A DNA stretch of 7,310 nt from Anaerolineaceae bacterium (GTDB taxonomy: Bacteria > Chloroflexota > Anaerolineae > Anaerolineales > Villigracilaceae): assembly GCA_009885445.1 (NCBI GenBank), contig VFKQ01000277.1:1-7310 (forward strand). The letters are read 5' to 3'. Positions 1 to 5,556 of this stretch are shown here, piece by piece. The notes under the pieces are model-generated. The model was not told the origin of the DNA, did no database searches, and saw nothing but the letters and a program-made list of their open reading frames with translations. Numbering within the stretch: the stretch's first letter is position 1; every line of letters begins with the position of its first letter. A program made the position numbers and the translations under genes.

Positions 1-1
1 C

Positions 2-136
2 TTTGTGCTGGACGGCTGGACCGTGGAGCGCGGCACAGAAGCCTATTTGGGCAGACTGGTAAAAGGCGCACTGACCGTCACCGCCTGCACCTGCTCAGAC
101 CTGTACAGCCAGATCATCAGCGGGTTAAACCCGTAG
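2..136 (+). CDS. C-terminal tail of an unrecognised protein (5' end outside window)
   Basis: An open frame runs from the window edge and ends at TAG (134-136), leaving 44 residues. The visible tail contains DGWTVERGTEAYLGRLVKG, followed by a short hydrophobic stretch with two cysteines (TACTCSDLY), and ends in GLNP. I do not recognise the family from this fragment. It is the only plausible plus-strand coding sequence in the window and converges on the OsmC-like gene at 244. It is called coding because the frame is uninterrupted from the edge and no minus-strand gene competes for this stretch. The reading as a gene is moderately likely; no function is claimed. Confidence 0.5.
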   Translation, partial: FVLDGWTVERGTEAYLGRLVKGALTVTACTCSDLYSQIISGLNP

Positions 137-155
137 GTCGCACCAGACCAAGCCC

Positions 156-225
156 TTAGCCACAGAGTCCGCCGAGAAAACCTTGAGAAAAAGCTAAAAA
201 AAAACTCAGTGCGCTCTGTGGCTAA
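156..225. repeat. Imperfect palindrome between convergent genes
   Basis: The outer arms TTAGCCACAGAG (156-167) and CTCTGTGGCTAA (214-225) are perfect 12-bp complements. Pairing continues inward to about 21 positions per arm (156-176 with 205-225) with four mismatches, leaving a loop of about 28 bases that includes a run of nine A. No T-run follows the stem on either strand, so it is not a canonical intrinsic terminator, although it sits between two convergent genes. The CCACAGAG...CTCTGTGG wording resembles short palindromes dispersed in Chloroflexota and other environmental genomes. That link comes from memory, not from a search. Confidence 0.7.
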
Positions 226-243
226 ATGTGTAAGGTGAATTAA

Positions 244-720
244 TTATTCCAGCCCGTGCGGCGTATATGTCCCCTGCGCCACAACGCGCGGCGCGCCAGA
301 ATCTTCTATTTCAAAAATTGTGTAACGCAGGTCAATGGGGAATACCTGAGCAAGCATCGTGTACACCGGACAGTATTTCTCAACTGACAATTCAATCGAA
401 CGCACTATTGCATCTTCGCTCAACGCCTGACCGCTGAAAATGTATTCGAGCGCGGCATGTGTAAACACTTTTGGGTATTCTGCCGTGCGGTCCGCGTGGA
501 TTTTCACTTCAAAGGCGCTCACCTTTTCGCGCTTCTTTTGCAAAATGGAAATCACGTCCATCGCGGTGCAGGCCGCCAGGCTGAGCGCCACCAGTTCCAT
601 GGGGCTGGGGCCGCTATTGGTTTTTTCTTTCGACGGGTTTGCGTCCAACGGGACAACAAAGCCGGATTTCCCGAGTCCGTCAAAAAGCATTTCTTCTTTC
701 CAAACAACACTTCCATCCAT
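244..720 (-). CDS. OsmC/Ohr-superfamily peroxide-reactive protein
   Basis: This 158-residue cytosolic protein has the hallmarks of the OsmC family, whose members use a cysteine pair to reduce peroxides. The family motif is seen as GPSPMELVALSLAACTAMDV (residues 37-56), with the nucleophile at Cys51 and the conserved Glu42. The second cysteine is Cys117 in VEKYCPVY. The length is normal for small OsmC/YhfA-type members. The substrate cannot be read from the sequence; many YhfA-like members have none assigned. The open frame extends to a TTG at 738, but GGAGGA lies six bases before the ATG at 720, so that ATG is the start. It lies 66 bp downstream of the TlpA-like gene on the same strand and may be cotranscribed with it, which would pair two thiol-redox proteins. 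Confidence 0.88.
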   Translation of the reverse strand: MDGSVVWKEEMLFDGLGKSGFVVPLDANPSKEKTNSGPSPMELVALSLAACTAMDVISILQKKREKVSAFEVKIHADRTAEYPKVFTHAALEYIFSGQALSEDAIVRSIELSVEKYCPVYTMLAQVFPIDLRYTIFEIEDSGAPRVVAQGTYTPHGLE

Positions 721-726
721 AAAATT

Positions 727-732
727 TCCTCC
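727..732 (-). promoter_or_regulatory. Ribosome binding site that fixes the OsmC start
   Basis: GGAGGA on the minus strand ends six bases before ATG 720. In the longer open frame this same sequence would code for residues 3-4 after a TTG, so it argues strongly for the internal ATG. Confidence 0.85.
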
Positions 733-745
733 GTTCAATTTTTTG

Positions 746-775
746 CTGGAGTTCAGGCCGAAGCCTGCATTCCAG
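746..775. repeat. Short hairpin with a C(UUCG)G tetraloop on the minus strand
   Basis: Arms 746-758 and 763-775 pair over 13 positions with one mismatch (753/768) and one G-T pair (751/770). On the minus strand the loop is TTCG closed by a C-G pair, the very stable tetraloop known from RNA hairpins. It lies between the TlpA-like stop and the OsmC ribosome binding site. On the minus strand it is followed by A-rich sequence rather than a T-run, so it should not terminate OsmC transcription. On the plus strand it is followed by TTTTT. It may be a transcript-stabilising hairpin or a dispersed palindromic repeat. Confidence 0.7.
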
Positions 776-786
776 TTTTTAAAAAC

Positions 787-1347
787 TTATTCTTCAATAA
801 TTGGCACGACCACTTCTTCGAGCGTCGAAAGTTGAATCGCGCCCAACCACTGCAAGCGCACCTGCCCCGTGCGGTCAATTAAAAATGAAGTGGGCAGATT
901 GGTCACCCCAAAAGCGCCCTCGCCCAGAAATTGCTCATCGAGCCAGATTGGAAACGACAAACTTATGTCATCCAAATACGATTCCACTTCGCCGACAGAC
1001 TCGCCGTTATTGATTCCTAAAACAACAAAGCCAGCATCGCGATACTGTTGATAAAAAGTCTCGAGCGCGGGCATCTCTTCGAGGCAGGGTTGACACCACG
1101 TGGCCCAAAAATTGACCAGCACCACCTGCCCCGCATAATCTGTCAGCGAGGCTTGCGCCCCGTTGAGGTCCGTCAAGGTTAACAATGGAGAGGGATATTG
1201 CACAACCACCGGCATGGCCGAAAATTTTCGCGCGGCCTGCGCTTGGCGCAGGGTGATGATGGTCATCGTGCCAACGCACACGGCCAGCAAGGCAATGCCG
1301 ACCGTGACAACTACAAGTGTTTTTTGAAAACCTGTTCTTTCAGACAT
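787..1347 (-). CDS. TlpA/ResA-type membrane-anchored thiol-disulfide oxidoreductase
   Basis: This 186-residue protein has an N-terminal membrane helix (about residues 11-33) that probably acts as an uncleaved anchor. It is followed by an extracytoplasmic thioredoxin fold of the AhpC/TSA-redoxin type. The active site is WCQPC (84-88) inside VNFWATWCQPC, and the cis-proline is Pro152 in NLPTSF. The usual TlpA spacer with GINNGES (111-117) lies between them. The family reduces disulfides outside the membrane, often during cytochrome c maturation, but no cytochrome gene is visible here. The open frame extends to TTG 1353. ATG 1347 is preferred because AGGAGA lies eight bases upstream of it and only two from the TTG. 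A candidate promoter lies just upstream, and the OsmC-like gene follows. Confidence 0.92.
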   Translation of the reverse strand: MSERTGFQKTLVVVTVGIALLAVCVGTMTIITLRQAQAARKFSAMPVVVQYPSPLLTLTDLNGAQASLTDYAGQVVLVNFWATWCQPCLEEMPALETFYQQYRDAGFVVLGINNGESVGEVESYLDDISLSFPIWLDEQFLGEGAFGVTNLPTSFLIDRTGQVRLQWLGAIQLSTLEEVVVPIIEE

Positions 1348-1355
1348 GCGCAATG

Positions 1356-1361
1356 TCTCCT
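1356..1361 (-). promoter_or_regulatory. Ribosome binding site that fixes the TlpA start
   Basis: AGGAGA on the minus strand lies eight bases before ATG 1347 and only two bases before the alternative TTG 1353, which favours the ATG. Confidence 0.75.
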
Positions 1362-1369
1362 TGCGCGGC

Positions 1370-1397
1370 AGTATAACATGCTGGTTTTTTAAAACAA
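1370..1397 (-). promoter_or_regulatory. Candidate sigma70-type promoter for the TlpA-OsmC pair
   Basis: On the minus strand a good -10 box, TATACT (1370-1375), lies 16 bases after a weak -35, TTGTTT (1392-1397, three of six consensus bases). Transcription would start near 1363, giving a very short leader that begins just before the AGGAGA ribosome site. The -35 overlaps the T-rich tail of the upstream terminator. The prediction rests on two short motifs only. Confidence 0.4.
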
Positions 1398-1442
1398 ATC
1401 ACAACTGGGTCAACAAATAAATTTGCTGACCCAGTTGTGATT
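1391..1442 (-). terminator. Strong hairpin terminator of the membrane-protein block
   Basis: Arms 1397-1417 and 1422-1442 pair over 21 positions with a single mismatch (1413/1426) around a four-base loop. The outer 16 bp (AATCACAACTGGGTCA and its complement) are perfect. On the minus strand the stem is followed by TTTGTTTT, as expected for an intrinsic terminator. It lies 23 bp after the stop of the eight-helix membrane gene and before the TlpA-like gene, so it separates the two blocks. An alternative reading is a short mobile palindrome that has been co-opted as a terminator. Confidence 0.75.
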
Positions 1443-1465
1443 ACATAACGGACTACAGATTCTGC

Positions 1466-2083
1466 TTACAGCATTGGTGTCGGACGAAAATAACGATACA
1501 GCAAGAATCCGCCTGCGCCGATCAACACCACAGCCGAGACGTAATTCATCACGCCGCCCAGCGAAAAGAGCACTACAAAACCAAGCGCGCCCAACGCGGC
1601 GGCGGGATAGTAGCCCCAGCGCATCTTCGCCAGCAGGGCCACCAACAGGAATGTGGAAGACATGCCGAAGAAGAACACTGCGCCGCCAAAATCACCCACC
1701 GCTGGAGGCAGGGCACTGACAACGGCCAACGTGCTCAGCACACCGGCAGGAATCAGCGCCCACCAGCGTTCTTCACGCGCGCCCAAGTAGGTGAGCCAGA
1801 AGGCGAGAGCGAGGCCGCCGAGGAAAATAAACCCGCCGATATTTTCAAGCGAGTTGGGCAGCAGGATCAACGCGCCGATGGCGGCCAGCACGCAACCCGG
1901 AATGACAGCCCACCACGAACCACTGCGATACGTGAGCAGGAAGGCCGCGCCGCCCACTAGAAAGGCCAGCCCAAAAAAACCATCGCCAAAACTATCGATC
2001 AGGCCTTGTTGTTCGAGCAGGAACATTCCGCCTAAAAGGATGAGCAGGATGCCCGCAACTGTGCTTCCATCAAATCTTTTCAT
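1466..2083 (-). CDS. Eight-helix membrane protein with internal ~50-residue repeats
   Basis: This 205-residue, very hydrophobic protein of unknown function has about eight predicted helices: residues 9-29, 36-52, 58-76, 82-100, 108-125, 131-150, 156-176 and 180-198. It is internally repetitive. WWAVIPGCVL (57-66), WWALIPAGVL (107-116) and a decayed WGYYPAAALG (156-165) recur about every 50 residues, each followed by a glycine-rich helix such as GGFIFLGG or GGAVFFFG. The N-terminus carries G11-x2-L-I-x2-G18, a motif shared with the two upstream membrane proteins. ATG 2083 has AGGAGA five bases upstream. It is third in the membrane block, separated from the second gene by a palindromic element, and is followed by a strong terminator. 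I recognise it only as a LiaI/LiaF-like transmembrane-region protein. No catalytic residues are apparent. Confidence 0.8.
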   Translation of the reverse strand: MKRFDGSTVAGILLILLGGMFLLEQQGLIDSFGDGFFGLAFLVGGAAFLLTYRSGSWWAVIPGCVLAAIGALILLPNSLENIGGFIFLGGLALAFWLTYLGAREERWWALIPAGVLSTLAVVSALPPAVGDFGGAVFFFGMSSTFLLVALLAKMRWGYYPAAALGALGFVVLFSLGGVMNYVSAVVLIGAGGFLLYRYFRPTPML

Positions 2084-2101
2084 TTTTTTCTCCTATTTTT
2101 T

Positions 2102-2213
2102 TCATTCCTCGTTGCGAGCAGGGCGCACTTCCCGACGAAGCAATCTCCTTATCGAACAGGAGATTGCTTCGTCGCCGCACTCGCTGTTTAAGGCTCGCGG
2201 CTCATCGCAATGA
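2102..2213. repeat. Palindromic repeat element (GACGAAGCAATCTCC family)
   Basis: A perfect 17-bp inverted repeat (2133-2149 and 2158-2174) surrounds an eight-base loop. Looser pairing extends to terminal TCATT (2102-2106) and AATGA (2209-2213), so the element spans about 112 bp and fills nearly the whole gap between two membrane genes. The words CATTGCGA and GCGACGAAGCAATCTCCT match a repeat I recall as dispersed through Chloroflexota and several other phyla; no search was run. There is no T-run after the core. The hairpin may protect RNA or reduce read-through into the third membrane gene, whose ribosome site lies only eight bases before the element on the window coordinates (2089-2094). Confidence 0.8.
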
Positions 2214-2225
2214 CAAAATATTGAG

Positions 2226-2981
2226 TTACATCACGCGCACACTCGCCGCGCCCACTTCGATGAGCATATCCACGCGGTTCGGAGCAGACTCGTAATCGGC
2301 AGATTGATTTACGTCGCCCATGCGCGGGAAACGATTCTCGTCCACGCGTACTTCGGCCATGCCTGAGCGCGAGCGCACGCGCGCGGCCACGCCCTGCGGA
2401 ATGCGCAAGCGAATCTCCGCCGCGCCGCCGCGCACTTCAACGTGCGTGTGACCAGTGGCCGGCAAAGTGATTTCCGTTTCACTGGCGCCTGTGTCCACGC
2501 TGAGCGATGAAACGCTCAAAGCGCTGAGGTCCACACTCGAACTGCTTGCGCCCGTTTTCAGTTCGAGCGTGAGCGGCAGGTCTTTGGAGAGATGCAAGTT
2601 CCAGCGGAATCCGCTTGGGATGCCGACTATCGGGAAGGACGCTTCGTTGCCGAGACGCACGTTGAGCACATCGCCGTCCAACTGCGAAGTCACGTGCGCT
2701 TCATCGTTGACGATTCCATCCAGCGCCTTGCCAGCTGAGGCCGCACCATCAATGTGCAGTTTGCCCGCGCCAAAGCCCACGCGCACATGTGCCGAGCGCG
2801 CAGACAGCGCATCAATCGAAATAGATTTATCCACTTGCGCGCGATTCCAGCGGCCGCCGAGCACGACCCATAAGCCAACCAGAATCAAAATGACGGGCCA
2901 GAAAAAACGCATCCGGTCGAAAAGCATCAGCACGCCGAGCAAGACCAGCGTTACGCCCCAAAACAAGTTATTGTTGCGCAT
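2226..2981 (-). CDS. Toast-rack/LiaF-like membrane protein with external beta domain
   Basis: This 251-residue protein starts with two helices (about 6-21 and 26-43) of the LiaI/LiaF transmembrane type, joined by a short charged turn (DRMR). A beta-rich domain follows in which the strand motif GAxxxxV recurs: VRVGFGAGKLHIDG (66-79), LKTGASSSSVDL (141-152), VDTGASETEITL (162-173), VRGGAAEIRLRI (183-194), RSGMAEVRV (205-213) and VGAASVRV (243-250). This pattern fits the toast-rack fold found in LiaF-type and phage-shock-associated envelope proteins. Those are thought to sense or buffer cell-envelope stress, so a similar role is inferred here. The open frame runs upstream to 3062, but GGAGA lies five bases before ATG 2981, and the longer N-terminus is only the shadow of the preceding gene. 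It overlaps that gene by 14 bp, so the two are probably translationally coupled. Confidence 0.82.
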   Translation of the reverse strand: MRNNNLFWGVTLVLLGVLMLFDRMRFFWPVILILVGLWVVLGGRWNRAQVDKSISIDALSARSAHVRVGFGAGKLHIDGAASAGKALDGIVNDEAHVTSQLDGDVLNVRLGNEASFPIVGIPSGFRWNLHLSKDLPLTLELKTGASSSSVDLSALSVSSLSVDTGASETEITLPATGHTHVEVRGGAAEIRLRIPQGVAARVRSRSGMAEVRVDENRFPRMGDVNQSADYESAPNRVDMLIEVGAASVRVM

Positions 2982-3510
2982 TTGTGTCTCCGGCGCGGTT
3001 GCGCCATAAATTTCTGGCCAGCATCCAAACGCCGAGGGCAATGAATGCGATGGCCGGGCCATAAGCGCCCAACACCGAAAGCCTGTCGAATAACGCGGCG
3101 AAAATCAGAAACAATACTGCGCTGGTGACCATGGCGTTCAAACCGCGCGCAATGTTGCGCCGCATCTTATCGCCGAGCAGGCCTTGAAGCACAGTGCCCA
3201 CGCCCACGAAACCCGGAATCAGCGTCCACATATATTTCCACGAATCGGATTCGCCGGTGGTTTGCTGATAATAAAAAATTCCGCCAATGCCGGCCACGAT
3301 GGCGGCGGGCACAGCCATGCCCGGGTTGCCCATAAACATGCCGAAGACCAGCAAGGCCGCGCCGATCCACATTAAGTTGAAGGGAAAGCCCATGAAAGAT
3401 TCTGTAAAATCAGCAAACGAGGGCACGGCGCGCTGGGCAAAAAACCAAACACCCGCGGCGATCAACAACAGGCCAAGAATTAATTGCGAACGATTGGATC
3501 GAGAGTTCAT
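2968..3510 (-). CDS. Six-helix membrane protein, first gene of the envelope module
   Basis: This 180-residue membrane protein of unknown function has about six helices: 9-26, 44-61, 64-82, 93-113, 124-144 and 149-168. It ends in a polar, positively charged tail (RNLWRNRAGDTNAQQ). The first helix carries G13-x2-L-I-x2-G20, as in the next two proteins. The segment WTLIPGFVGVG (95-105) resembles the WWALIPAGVL units of the eight-helix protein. It looks like a LiaI/DUF5668-style membrane protein, which is a resemblance and not a proven family. ATG 3510 has AGGAGA six bases upstream. Its stop codon lies inside the start region of the toast-rack gene, making the two a coupled pair. No response regulator, kinase or PspA-like partner is within the window. 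Confidence 0.8.
   Translation of the reverse strand: MNSRSNRSQLILGLLLIAAGVWFFAQRAVPSFADFTESFMGFPFNLMWIGAALLVFGMFMGNPGMAVPAAIVAGIGGIFYYQQTTGESDSWKYMWTLIPGFVGVGTVLQGLLGDKMRRNIARGLNAMVTSAVLFLIFAALFDRLSVLGAYGPAIAFIALGVWMLARNLWRNRAGDTNAQQ
2987..2991 (-). promoter_or_regulatory. Ribosome binding site that fixes the toast-rack start
   Basis: GGAGA on the minus strand lies five bases before ATG 2981, inside the 3' end of the upstream membrane gene. It supports this ATG over the much longer open frame that starts at 3062. Confidence 0.75.
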
Positions 3511-3536
3511 TTACATTCTCCTTTTGAATCTACGAT

Positions 3537-3558
3537 GTGCGGGAGCAAGCGCCCGCAC
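3537..3558. repeat. Small GC-rich hairpin before the membrane block
   Basis: GTGCGGG (3537-3543) and CCCGCAC (3552-3558) form a perfect 7-bp stem with an eight-base loop. It lies in the 88-bp gap between the phosphorylase-family stop and the first membrane gene. No T-run follows on the minus strand, so termination there is unproven. I see no convincing promoter in this gap. Confidence 0.5.
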
Positions 3559-3598
3559 TGCATACTAAAAATATCTACGCATTCCAGCGGACAAAGTT

Positions 3599-4357
3599 TC
3601 ACAACACCTCCAGCGCGGACTCGAACAGCGCCTCCAGCCCCGCCCGAGCCGGGTTCAGGTTCTGCGGCATTTTCCAAGTCCCATCGGCCAGCGAGTCGAC
3701 GATGGCAAAGGCGGCCAGCGCAGAGCGACCGTTGGCCTGCGCAACGGCCAGCATGGCGGCGGCTTCCATGTCCACGGCGAGGACGCCACGACGTTGATGA
3801 GCCAGCACCTCGCCGCGCAATTCGCGGAAGGGAGCGTCGGTGGTCCAGGTGGTGCCGATGCGATGCGCGTGATTCCGCGCGCTGAGCGCGGCACTGAGAT
3901 TCGTCAGCAAGGATTCGGATGACGAGACTGAATCCGCTTCGGGCAGGTAGTGAGGCGAGGTCCCGTCGCCGCGAATCGCTTCAGCGCAGAGAATCAAATC
4001 GCCGCTGGATAAATCCGCTTGCAGTCCGCCGGCCATGCCGAGGATGAGGAAACGCTCAACGCCGAGGGCGCAGAATTCGTCGGTGAGGCCAGCGATGCCC
4101 GGCGCGCCGATGCCAAAGCCGGTGGAGAGGCCGATGCGCCCGCGCGTGCTGTTGAGCAAATAAAACTCGCCGAGAAAACCGCGTACGCGGCGATCAAAGA
4201 AAGTGCGCAACGCGCGTTTGGCTAAACTTTTTTGCGGCGCAAAGATGACAGCCTGCGGCACGGGGAAATCGCGCAAGCCGCCCGAGGCGCGGCGATAGGC
4301 AAGTAAAACCTTGGGTGTGAGAACGGGAGTGTCGTCGTCGTCTTCTGATTTGGTCAT
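3599..4357 (-). CDS. Nucleoside phosphorylase/nucleosidase-family enzyme (PNP/UDP fold)
   Basis: This 252-residue protein belongs to the family of purine nucleoside and uridine phosphorylases and MTA/SAH nucleosidases, which cleave the N-glycosidic bond of nucleosides. Visible motifs are the glycine-rich STGFGIGAPGIA (78-89), LGMAGGLQADLSSGDLILC (106-124), IRGDGTSPHYLP (128-139), TWTTDAPFRE (170-179), and the ribose/base-site VDMEAAA (195-201) with Glu198. Asp221 aligns with the catalytic Asp204 of E. coli PNP. The Arg87 and Ser90 of that enzyme, which bind phosphate, align with Ile105 and Met108, so phosphorolysis is uncertain and hydrolysis is possible. The open frame extends to 4603, but ATG 4357 shares an ATGA with the flippase stop, and the longer N-terminus merely shadows that gene. 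The position behind a flippase is unusual. The substrate is not assignable from sequence. Confidence 0.85.
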   Translation of the reverse strand: MTKSEDDDDTPVLTPKVLLAYRRASGGLRDFPVPQAVIFAPQKSLAKRALRTFFDRRVRGFLGEFYLLNSTRGRIGLSTGFGIGAPGIAGLTDEFCALGVERFLILGMAGGLQADLSSGDLILCAEAIRGDGTSPHYLPEADSVSSSESLLTNLSAALSARNHAHRIGTTWTTDAPFRELRGEVLAHQRRGVLAVDMEAAAMLAVAQANGRSALAAFAIVDSLADGTWKMPQNLNPARAGLEALFESALEVL

Positions 4358-5556
4358 GATTGTTTTTGAAGCAGTGGTTTTTGTGGAAGAAAAAAGAAAG
4401 CCGCAAATACCAGCGCTTGAAGCGTTTCGCCGAGAAGTGCGGCCCATGCCGCGCCGAGAATTCCAAGGGATGGAATCAAAATCTGATATAAGGCGATATG
4501 GAAAATTACAGAAGCAAGCGCGGCGTTTACTACAGTATATTCCAGCTCGCGAGCAATCAGGGCGTATGAAATAAATGACGAAATAGTATATGGAATCAGA
4601 CACCAGCCTAAAATTGAAAGCGGGATGGTTGCAGACAAAAATTGCTCGCCGAAGATAAGTGAAATGATGGGGCGCGAAAATAAACTTAACGCCAGAGCGA
4701 AAGTAAGGCTGATGAAGAGCAAGAGCAAGAATGCCCGCCGAAAACTTTGACGTGCTTGTGGCGCGCGGCGTGCAAGTGCAGGAAGCAATGCGCCTAAAAT
4801 GGCATAGTGACCAAACTTGAGTCCCTCGACTACGCGGGCGGCGGAGGAAAACAATCCAGTGGATGCATCGTCCAGGAAATATGCAACGGCGAGCACGCCG
4901 AGTTTTTGCGTGAGCACGATTAGGAAAGTAAGCGCCGCGAATGGCAGAGTCGATTTGAAGATGGGACGGAAGTCGATCAGCGGGAACAATCGAAACGAGG
5001 GCAATGAGGCGCGGCTAATCCACAGCGATGCCAGCGAAACCAGCATCTGACCAAACAACAGGTTGATGCACAAACTTAATATGTCACTTGAAAAATAGAC
5101 GGCGACGATTTGAACAAGCCCATTTGCAAAGCTGAGCGCCCAAAATAAATCCATGCGGTTGAGCGCGCGCAGGAGGGCGTTATTAACGGCAAAGACCGCC
5201 AATGGAAAAAGCGCGAGTGAATAAATCAGCAGGGACGAGTCGCGCAAGGCGAGCATGGCTGCGCAATACAACATCGAGAGAATCAACTGCAACGACAATG
5301 CGCGCGCGGCAGACTCGGTTACTGAGTTCGCGCGAGCGGTCTCACGAATCAAAAAGGTGTCTGTGCCAAAGTTGGTGAAGGTGTTGCCCAAAACTAAAAG
5401 GGACGCGATGAATGCAAAGTGCCCATATTCGCCAAGCTCAAGTTTGCGCGCGGCTAGGGCCGTAAAAATTACTGCCAGCCCCTGCGCGCCGACGCGGGAA
5501 ATCAGAAGCCAAAAAGAATTTTTACGAACGGAGGCGCGGGCTTGCGCTTCAGACAT
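4354..5556 (-). CDS. Polysaccharide/lipid-linked oligosaccharide flippase (MATE-like, Wzx type)
   Basis: This 400-residue integral membrane protein has about 12 hydrophobic segments. It has the N-terminus typical of the polysaccharide transporter branch of the MVF/MATE superfamily: KNSFWLLISRVGAQGLAVIF, then LGEYGHFAF and NFGTDTFLIRETA, which match the family pattern of a small loop followed by a charged turn. Such proteins move undecaprenyl-linked sugar units across the cytoplasmic membrane for surface polysaccharide or glycan assembly. The open frame begins at 5622, but ATG 5556 is chosen because it gives an 8-bp overlap with the methyltransferase stop rather than 74 bp. Neither start has a clear Shine-Dalgarno sequence, so coupling to upstream translation is likely. 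The stop overlaps the next gene's ATG. No glycosyltransferase is visible in the window. Confidence 0.87.
   Translation of the reverse strand: MSEAQARASVRKNSFWLLISRVGAQGLAVIFTALAARKLELGEYGHFAFIASLLVLGNTFTNFGTDTFLIRETARANSVTESAARALSLQLILSMLYCAAMLALRDSSLLIYSLALFPLAVFAVNNALLRALNRMDLFWALSFANGLVQIVAVYFSSDILSLCINLLFGQMLVSLASLWISRASLPSFRLFPLIDFRPIFKSTLPFAALTFLIVLTQKLGVLAVAYFLDDASTGLFSSAARVVEGLKFGHYAILGALLPALARRAPQARQSFRRAFLLLLFISLTFALALSLFSRPIISLIFGEQFLSATIPLSILGWCLIPYTISSFISYALIARELEYTVVNAALASVIFHIALYQILIPSLGILGAAWAALLGETLQALVFAAFFFLPQKPLLQKQS

Noticed and set aside
440..882. Two overlapping plus-strand open frames
   Set aside because: Both are shadows of the OsmC-like and TlpA-like genes; the opposite strand carries catalytic motifs.
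1397..1442. Possible operator or attachment site
   Set aside because: The stem is a near-perfect hairpin with a small loop and a T-rich tail on the strand of the upstream gene, which fits a terminator better. No integrase or regulator gene is present.
2455..3009. Plus-strand open frame of 184 codons
   Set aside because: It lies antisense to the toast-rack gene, has a biased, Ser/Pro/Arg-rich composition and shows no recognisable motif, while the minus strand has family motifs and a ribosome site.
3511..3598. Promoter for the membrane block (TTGTCC with TAGTAT)
   Set aside because: The spacing between the two boxes is about 21 bases and both are weak, so no promoter is called.
3484..3885. 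Plus-strand open frame of 133 codons
   Set aside because: Its composition is Arg/Pro/Ala-rich and it lies antisense to the phosphorylase-family gene and across a gap, with no support for translation.
4358..4603. N-terminal extension of the phosphorylase-family protein
   Set aside because: The extension is out of frame inside the flippase gene, has Cys/Arg-rich low-quality sequence, and is replaced by the ATGA overlap start at 4357.
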